From contig NZ_RMVE01000001.1 of assembly GCF_003865345.1 (NCBI RefSeq), forward strand, positions 806,001 to 870,000: a stretch of DNA of 64,000 nt, read 5' to 3'. Positions 55,101 to 62,399 of the stretch are shown one piece after another. The notes under the pieces are model-generated. The model did not search any database and was not told where the DNA came from. It saw only the letters and a program-made list of their open reading frames with translations. This stretch comes from Nonlabens xiamenensis (GTDB lineage Bacteria > Bacteroidota > Bacteroidia > Flavobacteriales > Flavobacteriaceae). Position 1 is the first letter of the stretch. Each line of letters starts with the position of its first letter. The translations under genes and the position numbers were made by a program.

Positions 55101-55463
55101 AATGACTACCTGATCCAGAGCGTTGGCCTCATCAGCCATGGTTAAAGAAATGTTTTGGGACTCTCCCAGTTGAAGGTTGATGCCCTCCAAAACTTCTGTT
55201 TTTTTCCCTACATAGGAAATAGTAATGGTGTAGGGACCTCCAGCTCTCAAGTTATTGATACGGTAATACCCGTCAATATCGGTCGAACTTCCATAATTGG
55301 TGCCTGTAGGGTTGTGTACCGCTTGGATAGTGGCACCCAACAGGGGCTCATTTTCGGCCTCAAGGATACGACCGTTGATGCTTGAGGTGGTAACCTGCGC
55401 GCCAACTGCCATCGTACTCAGGAAAAGTCCGAGTGCAAATAGAAATTTCATGGTTCTGTTCAT
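52188..55463 (-). CDS. Oar-like TonB-dependent outer-membrane protein
   Basis: From the ATG at 55463 this is a 1091-residue protein. A TTG ten codons upstream overlaps the -7 box and is rejected; an ATG at 55451 is a further alternative. The signal peptide (MKFLFALGLFLSTMAVGAQ) is followed by a carboxypeptidase-regulatory-like domain (INGRILEAENEPLLGATIQA) and a plug of the Oar type (TNISTREINTLPTTTRNISDLL near residue 138, then GGQNNRYNSFYVDGTVNNDVFG), with the FAGGAINAITRSGTNEFSG strand that is typical of Oar/FrrB-type barrels. The end is RWQMQVGLRYIFN with a terminal aromatic pattern. Oar proteins are outer-membrane transporters or adhesion-related; the substrate is unknown. It is not followed by a SusD gene. 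Confidence 0.92.
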   Translation of the reverse strand: MNRTMKFLFALGLFLSTMAVGAQVTTSSINGRILEAENEPLLGATIQAVHNPTGTNYGSSTDIDGYYRINNLRAGGPYTITISYVGKKTEVLEGINLQLGESQNISLTMADEANALDQVVINAVRDGIFDSGKTGTETNISTREINTLPTTTRNISDLLRKTPQADVSEDGAISLGGQNNRYNSFYVDGTVNNDVFGLSSTGTNGGQIGVNPISLDAIESFSVNLAPFDVRQSGFAGGAINAITRSGTNEFSGSVYGYYRNEDLAGKTPGAFDVEDREKLDEFSAQLYGVRVGGPIIKDKLFFFVNYERQDEETPRFFDADGYTGNSTVAELNTLRQGLIDTFGYDPGNFEDGTQTLVSDKFLARLDYNLNDKHSFTLKHNYVRGESNSPSLSNRANINFANAGIFFPSETNSTTFEWRATNGGNLSNNLIIGYTTVNDDRDPIGNPFPRVSIDDGQNSSITFGSEAFSTANLLEQSVLTVTNNFDIQKGAHNITIGGNFEYFDVRNVFVRQNFGQYQFLSLADFNTYLNADPSDDVAADAYDYSYSLLDPAGVGGDDIQAAAAAFEYSQLGLYAQDAWNLTENFKLTYGVRFDVPFFSTGTVNEDFNTRTVALLEAAGKDLQGARVGKEIKSQIHVAPRVGFNWDVNGDNSTQIRGGMGVFTSRIPLVWPGGTYNNNGVSVGGVDERDFDNDEVFFVGDPNNQPIGNGAAPGSGQLGGQIDLFAPEFKLPQVMKYNLGIDQKLKLWGLIASADFLYNETLNNVTYENLNTVGPQGSLNGADDRLYWNRDRIDNTYSNIYLGTNTNEGWSYNATFSLTKPVKNGFGGQVAYTYGNGKSVFEGTSSQNSSQWRNVVTVNGKNTARNGNDLFATGHRVTANATYEINWNDNIRTSFGLFYTGQNGQRISYIYNEGRDLLGDDSRDNALIYIPRNQSEINLVPILDDDTGATIFTAQQQWEALDAFIENNDYLSERRGEYAERNGSRASWNHSIDLKVLQDFSIYTGANKDKRNTLQLSLDLFNVANFLNKDWGERTFVPNFGEVGLITTEQGGPDPEFTFNPSFTNDSIEVVDDGGTRSSRWQMQVGLRYIFN

Positions 55464-55490
55464 GTCAGAAAAAGTTATAGTTTGATTTTG

Positions 55491-55498
55491 CAAAAATA
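55491..55498 (-). promoter_or_regulatory. -7 box of the Oar-like receptor gene
   Basis: On the minus strand TATTTTTG matches TAnnTTTG, about 28 bases before the chosen ATG. A TTG at normal spacing is not seen. Confidence 0.45.
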
Positions 55499-55583
55499 CA
55501 GCCCAAATCAGCTTTTCTATATTAAGCCAATATTAAGATATACAATTGTTATCAACGCTATCTATCTGAACAACAGAGCCTTG

Positions 55584-57218
55584 TTATTTTTTGGAATAAA
55601 AACGTTGTAAAAGTTGGTCTGTACTGGCGTCATGATCGGTAGAACTCACATGTTCAATGTCGTGTAGAATAACGTCGGCAAGCACCTTTCCTAATTCCAC
55701 TCCCCATTGATCATAGCTATAGATATTCCATATCACTCCCTCGGTAAAAATCTTGTGTTCATACATGGCTACCAGTTTACCTAGACTGCGCGGTGTTAAT
55801 TCGTCAATTAAGATGGTGGTCGTAGGTTTGTTGCCCTCAAAAACTTTAAAAGGAACCAGTGTTTCAATTTCTTCGCCTGATTTACCTGATCTTATCAAGT
55901 CTTCATGAGCTTCAGCAGCCGTCTTGCCAAACATCAAAGCCTTGGTTTGAGCAAAAAAGTTGGCCATGAGCTTGTTGTGGTGGTCTGGATGGTCATATTT
56001 CGCTTTAGCGAAAGCGATAAAATGAGCAGGAATCAATTTAGTTCCTTGATGAATTAATTGAAAAAAGGCGTGTTGCGAATTTGTCCCTGGTTCTCCCCAA
56101 ACAATATTTCCAGTTTGGTAGTCTACACGATCACCATTGCGATCTACGCTTTTGCCATTACTTTCCATAATCGCTTGCTGTAGATAAGCGGGTAACCTGT
56201 GGAGATATTGGGTGTAAGGGATGACGGCCTCACTCTCTGCGCCATAAAAATTGTTGTACCATATGGTGAGCAACGCCAGTTGGACTGGAATATTACGGTC
56301 AAAGGATGTGTTTTTGAAATGAGCATCCATACTCGCTGCTCCATCCAATAAGGCTTGAAAATTTGATGTACCTACACCTAAGGCAATGGACATTCCAACA
56401 GTACTCCACAAAGAAAATCTACCACCTACCCAATTGAACATAGGGAAAATATTCTCTCTATCAATACCAAATTCAACAGCACGATCAATATTACTGCTTA
56501 CAGCAATAAAATGTTGAGGAACTGCATCTCTCCCCAATCGATCTATAAACCAATTGCGGATTGTAGTGGCATTAGTTAATGTTTCCTGAGTTCCAAACGA
56601 TTTTGAAACAATCACAAACAAGGTGGTTTCAGGATTGATTTTTTTCAATACTTCTTCCACGTGGTCTCCTTCTACATTGGATACAAAGTGGAGCTCCATA
56701 TCGTTTTTATAAGCCTGCAATGCCTCGTAAACCATTACTGGTCCTAAGTCACTACCGCCGATGCCTATGTTGACCACCGTATCAAAAGTTTCTCCTTTGT
56801 AGGTGGTTGCGCTGCCTTTGTGAACAGCATCCACAAATCCAAACATCTTTTGTTTACTGAGCTCTGCTTCTTTGACTTTTTCTTTTACAGCAGTTGGTGC
56901 GGTGTCTTGGTCTGTACGTAGAGCGGTGTGTAGAACGGCACGATCCTCTGTCGCGTTGATGCGTTCCCCTCCAAAATAACTTTGGATAGCCTGATCTAAT
57001 CCGCACTCTTCTGCCAATGCATTCAAAGCAGCGCTGATTTCTGGAGTAATTAGATTCTTTGACAGATCTACAAAAAAGTCTTCATGGCTGATGCAAAATT
57101 CTTTGCCGCGTTCAGGATGGTGGATGAAGGCATCTCTCAGTTGGAATTCCTTCATATCTTGGAATAACTCGTGCAGCCTTTGCCAAGCATTTGTGGATGT
57201 TGGATTTATATTTTTCAT
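55584..57218 (-). CDS. pgi: Glucose-6-phosphate isomerase
   Basis: This 544-residue enzyme interconverts glucose-6-phosphate and fructose-6-phosphate. Marks are VVNIGIGGSDLGPVMVYEAL near residue 148, SKSFGTQETLTNATTIRNW near 204, WVGGRFSLWSTVGMSIAL near 262, and the C-terminal YDQWGVELGK motif near 504. Length and motifs are normal. It lies 15 bases after the M23 peptidase gene and is probably cotranscribed with it. It is the entry into glycolysis for the glucose-6-phosphate produced by the maltose locus. A variant palindrome encodes IAFAKAKYDHP near residue 400. Confidence 0.97.
   Translation of the reverse strand: MKNINPTSTNAWQRLHELFQDMKEFQLRDAFIHHPERGKEFCISHEDFFVDLSKNLITPEISAALNALAEECGLDQAIQSYFGGERINATEDRAVLHTALRTDQDTAPTAVKEKVKEAELSKQKMFGFVDAVHKGSATTYKGETFDTVVNIGIGGSDLGPVMVYEALQAYKNDMELHFVSNVEGDHVEEVLKKINPETTLFVIVSKSFGTQETLTNATTIRNWFIDRLGRDAVPQHFIAVSSNIDRAVEFGIDRENIFPMFNWVGGRFSLWSTVGMSIALGVGTSNFQALLDGAASMDAHFKNTSFDRNIPVQLALLTIWYNNFYGAESEAVIPYTQYLHRLPAYLQQAIMESNGKSVDRNGDRVDYQTGNIVWGEPGTNSQHAFFQLIHQGTKLIPAHFIAFAKAKYDHPDHHNKLMANFFAQTKALMFGKTAAEAHEDLIRSGKSGEEIETLVPFKVFEGNKPTTTILIDELTPRSLGKLVAMYEHKIFTEGVIWNIYSYDQWGVELGKVLADVILHDIEHVSSTDHDASTDQLLQRFYSKK
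56001..56016. repeat. Variant palindrome inside pgi
   Basis: CGCTTTAGCGAAAGCG differs from the 16-bp palindrome at one base. On the minus strand it is read as A-F-A-K-A, as in other genes. Confidence 0.7.
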
Positions 57219-57233
57219 AGTCTTGTACTGATT

Positions 57234-58493
57234 CTAAAGTATTGGATCTGCCTTGGCTTCCTTAAAGGGTAAGAGATCAATCTCCTCCTTAAGTGGAGCG
57301 ATAAAGTCCATATAGACTTCCATTTGATCCTGAGGGAGTGGGTCAGCGCTGGGTAGATTTTGTCGATAAGGATCTACTTGTACGCCATTCACCCAAAAAC
57401 GATAACACACGTGTGGGCCTGTTGCCAAACCTGTACTGCCCACAGTTCCTATGACCTGACCCTGTTTGACATGTTGTCCTACCTTCACTTTTCTTTTGGT
57501 CATGTGCAGGTATTGGGTGGAATAGGTACCGTTGTGCTTGATTTTTACATAATTCCCATTTCCGCCTGTATATCCTGATTTGGTGACTACCCCATTGGCT
57601 GTTGCAACGATAGGTGTGCCATATGCAGCGGCATAATCGGTTCCTTTGTGCGCTTTCCATCGTTTTTGGACAGGGTGGAATCTGCGTTTGGTAAAGCGGG
57701 AGGATATTCTTGAATAATTAACCGGCGCCTTGAGGAAAAAACTGCGCAGGGTTTTTCCATTTTCGTCGTAAAAGTCACTGGTACCCTTGATGCTGTCAGT
57801 GACGTAATCAAAGGCATAGAAAGGCGTGTCATCGGTTTCAAAAACGGCTACCTCAATGGCTTCTATCCCTGCATAAATACTATCATTGATGTATCTTTCC
57901 TGATAGATCATCTTGAATCGGTCACCTTTCTGAAGTTTGAAAAAGTCAATAGACCATTGGTAAACATCAGAGAGTTTGGCGATCGCACTTTGACCCAAAC
58001 CTTCATCTGCCATGGCTTGCGATAGCGAACTTTCAATAATTCCGCTGGCTGTTTTTCTTTTGAAAGAAATAGGATGTTTATCTCGATAGGCGGCAAGGCT
58101 GTCCGTTAGTTTTACCACTATGTAATCCAGTTTACTGGGTTCATAAATAAAAGCCTCTGGTGTGTGTATGCTGTCCTTGCGCTTGAGGATTTTAAAAGGT
58201 TTCCCGGCCTGAATGCGTCTTAGATCATAGATTTCATTCAGCGTATTTGCTGTGTGAAAAGAGCTTTGCCCTTCCACCAAGTGATCTTTTATCAAATCGT
58301 CAAAAGTGTCACCACTGTGAACCGTATCCTTAAAAACCTCATATTCATTGAGGTCAAAGCCATACTTCATTACTGGTTCTACAATTTCTGGCTCTGTGAC
58401 GGCTAGTTCCTGTTCCGTCTCAACGATTTTATCGTTTTTACAGGAAGCAAGCATCAATGTCACGGCTAGGCTGGCGATAAAGATTTTTTTCAT
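57234..58493 (-). CDS. M23 peptidoglycan DD-metallopeptidase lipoprotein
   Basis: This 419-residue envelope protein has a lipobox (LMLASC, Cys18). The N-terminal 260 residues contain an OapA/LysM-like region (HTANTLNEIYDLRRIQAGKPF near residue 79) and a beta-rich domain. The M23 core follows: WKAHKGTDYAAAYGTPIVAT near residue 279 (zinc ligands His and Asp), STQYLHMTKRKVKVGQHVKQ near 321, GTVGSTGLATGPHVCYRFWV near 349. The usual HxH of the third motif is H-V-C, so one histidine is replaced by cysteine, a variant I have seen as typical of Flavobacteria. It should cut peptide cross-links in the cell wall. It lies between the tryptophan dioxygenase (3-base gap) and pgi. Confidence 0.93.
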   Translation of the reverse strand: MKKIFIASLAVTLMLASCKNDKIVETEQELAVTEPEIVEPVMKYGFDLNEYEVFKDTVHSGDTFDDLIKDHLVEGQSSFHTANTLNEIYDLRRIQAGKPFKILKRKDSIHTPEAFIYEPSKLDYIVVKLTDSLAAYRDKHPISFKRKTASGIIESSLSQAMADEGLGQSAIAKLSDVYQWSIDFFKLQKGDRFKMIYQERYINDSIYAGIEAIEVAVFETDDTPFYAFDYVTDSIKGTSDFYDENGKTLRSFFLKAPVNYSRISSRFTKRRFHPVQKRWKAHKGTDYAAAYGTPIVATANGVVTKSGYTGGNGNYVKIKHNGTYSTQYLHMTKRKVKVGQHVKQGQVIGTVGSTGLATGPHVCYRFWVNGVQVDPYRQNLPSADPLPQDQMEVYMDFIAPLKEEIDLLPFKEAKADPIL

Positions 58494-58496
58494 TTC

Positions 58497-59489
58497 CTAT
58501 TTTGTGTTTAATACATGATCTACCCACTGCTTTCCCCAGTTTTCATGTTCTTCAGAACTCCAAAGACTTGGGAAAAAGGATATTTTTTGAAAGCTGGGCG
58601 GTAAAAATTCCTTCCAGTTTGTTCCTCCTGTTGCCTGAACTGCTTTTCCTTCCTTCCTTAGGTACCGGTGGGCGGCACCCATATGCATCAACAACCAGTT
58701 GATATTGACATTTTGATCTAATGTCCGCAAAGCAGTTCTCAAATTTTCTGTTTGTTCTTCTTTGGGAAGATTCAGATAACGCTGATTCAGATTCGTTGAT
58801 TGCACTTGATGCGCAATTCTTAAAAACCTTGGCGTATATCTTTTTTCAAACTGTTTCAGGGTCAGTGTTTTTTCTCCTGTGTGCATATCAATGCCACCTT
58901 TCTTCCAGTAAATCTGAGCAAAATAATCTTCTATGGAAAAGGCATTTGATAATTCAGGTTGATGGTTTTCGCTTTCGCGAAAGCGAGAACGCTTTGAAGC
59001 ATGAACCAGGTTTTCCAGATCGGTACTGTAAAATTCAATCATTCTGAATTGTGCGCTCTGAAATCCACTGGCGGGTAACAAAGACATACGGAATTTCAAG
59101 AATTGCTCTCGCTCCATTCCTTTGATCATCACTTCAAAGGAGTTGATCAATACATTAAAATACCGATTGATACGCTTGACCTTTTCCTCAAAAAAAGCAG
59201 CAGTCAGGTGTTCGTTTTCAATGATCTGAAGTTGCTCGTGGATGATCAGCTTAAAGTAGAGCTCTGTTATTTGATGGTAACCGATGAAGATCATTTCATC
59301 GGGAAATTCTGTCGATGGTACCTGCAAACTCAACAAGGTATCCAGTCGTATATAGTCCCAGTAGGTGGTATAGGTGTCATAGAGCAATCCGTCCAGGTAG
59401 GACAACATATCTTGACCAGAGTGTTTGAACTTATCTTCCAGTAGAGAGATGCGCTCGGCTATTTCTGGACTTATTTCTTTGGACATCAT
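58497..59489 (-). CDS. kynA: Tryptophan 2,3-dioxygenase
   Basis: From the ATG at 59489 this is a 330-residue haem dioxygenase that opens the indole ring of tryptophan to N-formylkynurenine. An in-frame TTG at 59537 lies on the promoter's -33 box and is rejected; a second ATG directly follows the first (59486). Conserved parts are DEMIFIGYHQITELYFKLII near residue 65-84, QFLKFRMSLLPASGFQSAQFR near 128 and the haem-pocket stretch WLLMHMGAAHRYLRKEGKAV near 280 with ATGGTNW after it. It is a single-chain cytoplasmic enzyme and begins the kynurenine branch of the aromatic cluster. The palindrome repeat encodes SRFRESENHQ near residue 170. Confidence 0.95.
   Translation of the reverse strand: MMSKEISPEIAERISLLEDKFKHSGQDMLSYLDGLLYDTYTTYWDYIRLDTLLSLQVPSTEFPDEMIFIGYHQITELYFKLIIHEQLQIIENEHLTAAFFEEKVKRINRYFNVLINSFEVMIKGMEREQFLKFRMSLLPASGFQSAQFRMIEFYSTDLENLVHASKRSRFRESENHQPELSNAFSIEDYFAQIYWKKGGIDMHTGEKTLTLKQFEKRYTPRFLRIAHQVQSTNLNQRYLNLPKEEQTENLRTALRTLDQNVNINWLLMHMGAAHRYLRKEGKAVQATGGTNWKEFLPPSFQKISFFPSLWSSEEHENWGKQWVDHVLNTK
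58970..58985. repeat. Palindrome copy inside the tryptophan dioxygenase gene
   Basis: An exact 16-bp CGCTTTCGCGAAAGCG (core 58972-58983). On the coding strand it is read as R-F-R-E-S. Confidence 0.92.
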
Positions 59490-59506
59490 TAAGTTTTGGA
59501 ATGTGG

Positions 59507-59537
59507 CAAAAATACTAATACCCAGCGAGTCTGTCAA
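59507..59537 (-). promoter_or_regulatory. Bacteroidota-type promoter of the tryptophan dioxygenase gene
   Basis: On the minus strand TTG (59537-59535) and TATTTTTG (59514-59507) are 20 bases apart, a perfect consensus. It decides the start of the gene, because the TTG would otherwise be read as a start codon. Confidence 0.8.
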
Positions 59538-59622
59538 TACTTTTTTAAGATTGTCTTAACGTATTAACACTATTTATCAGAGCCGAGGATATATGTTTCC
59601 AAAGTGAACTATTTTAAACCGT

Positions 59623-60417
59623 TCAATCTACCTGAATCTTGAAAGAGTGCTTCAGGCCTTTAAAAGCATCCAGGTCCGCAGTTAAGGACCCTACGGCAAG
59701 TTTTGCCTGTATTCTCAAAGGAATTTTATTGTCATCCTTAGAAATCCAAACGGTAAGACTTTCTTCTTCCCTGAAAACTCTTCCAGATTGTACATAGGGC
59801 CTGAATTGCAAGGCTTTTACCTTGCCAAATTTGGTTTTGATCGTCTCTTCCCCTAAGTATTTTAACTTAAAATCAAAGTTCTCCTTATCAAAAAACATAG
59901 GCAATTTGAATTCGTCGCCTTTTTCAAGTGACTCGATGTCCACGATATTGCGTAAGTGATAAAAAGCGCTGACCATGTCTTGGGTATTCGGTTGAATACT
60001 TTCTGTGGTTTTTTTCTTGTGCTTCTTGTCGTGAACCAGGGCAGTTCCCGCTTCATGATCAAAATCGATTTGAATGTCCTTGGTATGGCCGCCTTCATCA
60101 ATCTTTCTGATGAACCTGTAAGGCTTTACCGTTTCCCGATCAATGTAAGTCTCATATTTGTCATCTACTTCAAAAAACAGATGAAGTAAGCCCGTAGATT
60201 TACCCGTTCCTTTGATGTGGTAGACAGGTTTCCCTTTTAATCTGGATTTGTTCACCTTCAGTTCTGCATAACTCGCATTAAACATGCCGTAATGGATGCG
60301 AAATTTAAACCACTCTCCCTCTTCAAATGCCTGTTGCTCATTATCAGTAATCGTACCTGGAGTAAAGGCTGTGGTCGTTGCAAAAACTGCTAGCAATAAT
60401 AGTAATGTCTTTTTCAT
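59623..60417 (-). CDS. DUF3108 envelope protein
   Basis: This 264-residue protein has a signal peptide (LLLLLAVFATTTAFT). The mature part is beta-rich and matches the DUF3108 pattern: GEWFKFRIHYGMFNASYAEL near residue 34, YHIKGTGKSTGLLHLFFEVD near 71, KYETYIDRETVKPYRF near 92 and LPMFFDKENFDFKLKYLG near 167. DUF3108 proteins are periplasmic beta proteins of unknown function. It sits between hppD and the tryptophan dioxygenase on the same strand, without an obvious biochemical link to them. Confidence 0.88.
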   Translation of the reverse strand: MKKTLLLLLAVFATTTAFTPGTITDNEQQAFEEGEWFKFRIHYGMFNASYAELKVNKSRLKGKPVYHIKGTGKSTGLLHLFFEVDDKYETYIDRETVKPYRFIRKIDEGGHTKDIQIDFDHEAGTALVHDKKHKKKTTESIQPNTQDMVSAFYHLRNIVDIESLEKGDEFKLPMFFDKENFDFKLKYLGEETIKTKFGKVKALQFRPYVQSGRVFREEESLTVWISKDDNKIPLRIQAKLAVGSLTADLDAFKGLKHSFKIQVD

Positions 60418-60434
60418 ATCTTAAAACCGTAATA

Positions 60435-60452
60435 CGTGAAATAGGTTTCACG
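60435..60452. promoter_or_regulatory. Short hairpin between hppD and the DUF3108 gene
   Basis: A perfect 7-bp stem (CGTGAAA / TTTCACG) with a 4-base loop lies 18 bases before the DUF3108 start. There is no T run, so it could be an operator or an RNA processing site. Confidence 0.35.
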
Positions 60453-60504
60453 CTATACCAATTACAAAGTCCATTCCATAATTATTTAACAAGTCAATGA
60501 AACC

Positions 60505-61668
60505 CTAAAGCGTGCCTCTTAAAGCTTGTTCTCTTTCTATGGCTTCAAATAAGGCTTTAAAGTTACCAACACCAAAGGATTGTGCACCCTTGCGCTGGAT
60601 TACCTCAATAAACATAGTAGGTCGATCCACGATGGTCTTTGTAAATAATTGTAGAAGGTATCCTTCCTCGTCTCGGTCAATTAAGATACCATGCTTTTTG
60701 AGCACCTCTACGTCCTCGTCAATGTCGCCCACACGCTCCAGCAGGTCGTCGTAATATTCATCTGGTACGTATAGGAATTCGACTCCTCGTGACCGCATTG
60801 CACTCACCGTAGCTACTATATCATCCGTCGCTACTGCAATATGTTGTACACCTGGGCCATTATAGAAGTCTAAATACTCTTCGATTTGAGATTTCTTTTT
60901 TCCTTCAGCCGGCTCGTTGATGGGAAATTTGACCCTGCCGTTACCGTTACTCATCACTTTGCTCATCAAGGCAGTGTACTCGGTAGAAATATCATCATCG
61001 GCAAAGGAGATAATTTGGGCGAAGCCCATTACCTCACCATAAAACTTACACCATGTATTCATTTCATCCCAACCTACGTTCCCCACCATGTGGTCAATAA
61101 ACTTAAGACCTACTGGCTCAGGGTTGTAGTGAGACTCCCATTTTTTGAACCCGGGTAGAAAAGTACCTTGATAATTCTTGCGTTCAACGAAAATATGAAC
61201 GGTCTCCCCATAAGTATAGATACCAGATCGCACTACTTCACCGTGTTCATCGGTTTCCACTGTGGGTGTCATGAAAGGTTTTGCACCTCGTTTTCTTGTT
61301 TCCTCAAAGGCCTTTCGGGCATCTTCTACCCAAAGAGCAACTACCTTAACCCCATCACCATGCTCTTCAATATGCCGATTGATTTCACCGCCTTTTTGAA
61401 GGGGAGAGGTGAGAACAAGACGAATTTTTCCCTGCCTTAACACATAAGATACCCGGTCTTTTTTACCAGTTTCCAGTCCGGCATAAGCTTCGGATTGGAA
61501 ACCAAAGGCAGTTTTGTAAAAATGGGCGCTTTGTTTTGCATTACCGACATAAAGCTCTACATAATCCGTTCCCAAAAGCGGAAGAAAGTCTTCTGCCTCG
61601 GTAAACATTTTTTTTAAGGAGTACTCTGTATTTTTAAGGTCTTTGAGGTTTTTTATTTCTGCTGGCAT
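60505..61668 (-). CDS. hppD: 4-hydroxyphenylpyruvate dioxygenase
   Basis: From the Met at 61668 (MPAEIKNLKDLKN) this is a 387-residue enzyme. An in-frame start 20 codons upstream would add residues unlike the family and is not used. It converts 4-hydroxyphenylpyruvate to homogentisate. The iron ligands are recognisable: the His in LKFIDHMVGNV near residue 183, the His in VQHIAVATDDI near 269 and the Glu in TMFIEVIQRKG near 350. The two VOC domains are complete. hmgA lies upstream in the same orientation, so tyrosine breakdown from 4-hydroxyphenylpyruvate to maleylacetoacetate is encoded here; a fumarylacetoacetase gene is not in the window. Confidence 0.96.
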   Translation of the reverse strand: MPAEIKNLKDLKNTEYSLKKMFTEAEDFLPLLGTDYVELYVGNAKQSAHFYKTAFGFQSEAYAGLETGKKDRVSYVLRQGKIRLVLTSPLQKGGEINRHIEEHGDGVKVVALWVEDARKAFEETRKRGAKPFMTPTVETDEHGEVVRSGIYTYGETVHIFVERKNYQGTFLPGFKKWESHYNPEPVGLKFIDHMVGNVGWDEMNTWCKFYGEVMGFAQIISFADDDISTEYTALMSKVMSNGNGRVKFPINEPAEGKKKSQIEEYLDFYNGPGVQHIAVATDDIVATVSAMRSRGVEFLYVPDEYYDDLLERVGDIDEDVEVLKKHGILIDRDEEGYLLQLFTKTIVDRPTMFIEVIQRKGAQSFGVGNFKALFEAIEREQALRGTL

Positions 61669-61776
61669 GATGTTATTTTTAATTAAGGCAATGGATTTTT
61701 TACATGTGATAGCTGGACTAGTTACCACATGGCTCTCAAGTGAGGTGAAATGTCCATTCGCTGAATATACATCATT

Positions 61777-62385
61777 CTATATACTATCTATTGGAACTTC
61801 TTCTATTTCAATGATCGGCTCTTTCATCATCTCCAAAGAGTCTTGGTCATCTTCCATATATTCCCAGTCATCATCAGTGGTTTCATAGAGGTCTTCTGTG
61901 GCCCCATCGTCATAATCGTCGTAAGCTCGATCTTGGAAATCCTTAAGATCAAACTTCCCATCCAAGGCTTGAGAAAAAACAGCGCCAAAGAAAATTAGCA
62001 TGATCAACCAAAATAACACTGTCACTCCGGATAGAGCAGCACCTATAATTCCGATAATCTTACCCGCATTTACACTTTTATATGTATTGCGGCTGTAGCG
62101 TTCAGGGTCTGAACGATAAATTCTTATGGCCTTATTAGCCATTACCCAGGCGATGATGCTTCCCACCAAGGTCAAAATTGATAGCAGGCCATAACAAATG
62201 CAACCAATCAGGTATAGCACTAATGATATGATGGCTATAGTGAGCGCGGCCGGGTCGTTAACCAATTTTTCTCCTTCGTAGTCATAACGATAGGAGCGCT
62301 GGCCTGTTGGTGATCCGGGTTGTTGTTGCCCAGAATTAGTGTAATTGGGGTTGTTTTCTTGCACGCAGTATGAATTAGATTGCAA
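61777..62385 (-). CDS. Three-helix membrane protein with acidic tail (DUF4190/CCC-motif type)
   Basis: This 202-residue protein starts with TTG at 62385, since no ATG is available in frame before the first membrane helix. A Q/P/G-rich N-terminus (SGQQQPGSPTGQ) is followed by hydrophobic helices (LTIAIISLVLYLIGCICYGL, ILTLVGSIIAWVMANKAI and IIGIIGAALSGVTVLFWLIM), then a long acidic tail with many Asp, Glu and Tyr (DRAYDDYDDGATEDLYETT). The segment YKSVNAGKIIGIIG between helices resembles the CCC-motif/DUF4190 membrane proteins of Flavobacteria. The function is unknown. It starts 14 bases after hmgA and precedes hppD, so it is in the aromatic operon. Confidence 0.75.
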   Translation of the reverse strand: MQSNSYCVQENNPNYTNSGQQQPGSPTGQRSYRYDYEGEKLVNDPAALTIAIISLVLYLIGCICYGLLSILTLVGSIIAWVMANKAIRIYRSDPERYSRNTYKSVNAGKIIGIIGAALSGVTVLFWLIMLIFFGAVFSQALDGKFDLKDFQDRAYDDYDDGATEDLYETTDDDWEYMEDDQDSLEMMKEPIIEIEEVPIDSI

Positions 62386-62399
62386 TAATACTGATTTTG

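Noticed and set aside
59490-59537. A TTG start that would add 16 residues to the tryptophan dioxygenase.
   Set aside because: The TTG is the -33 box of a perfect promoter, and the added residues cover the -7 box. The ATG at 59489 is used.
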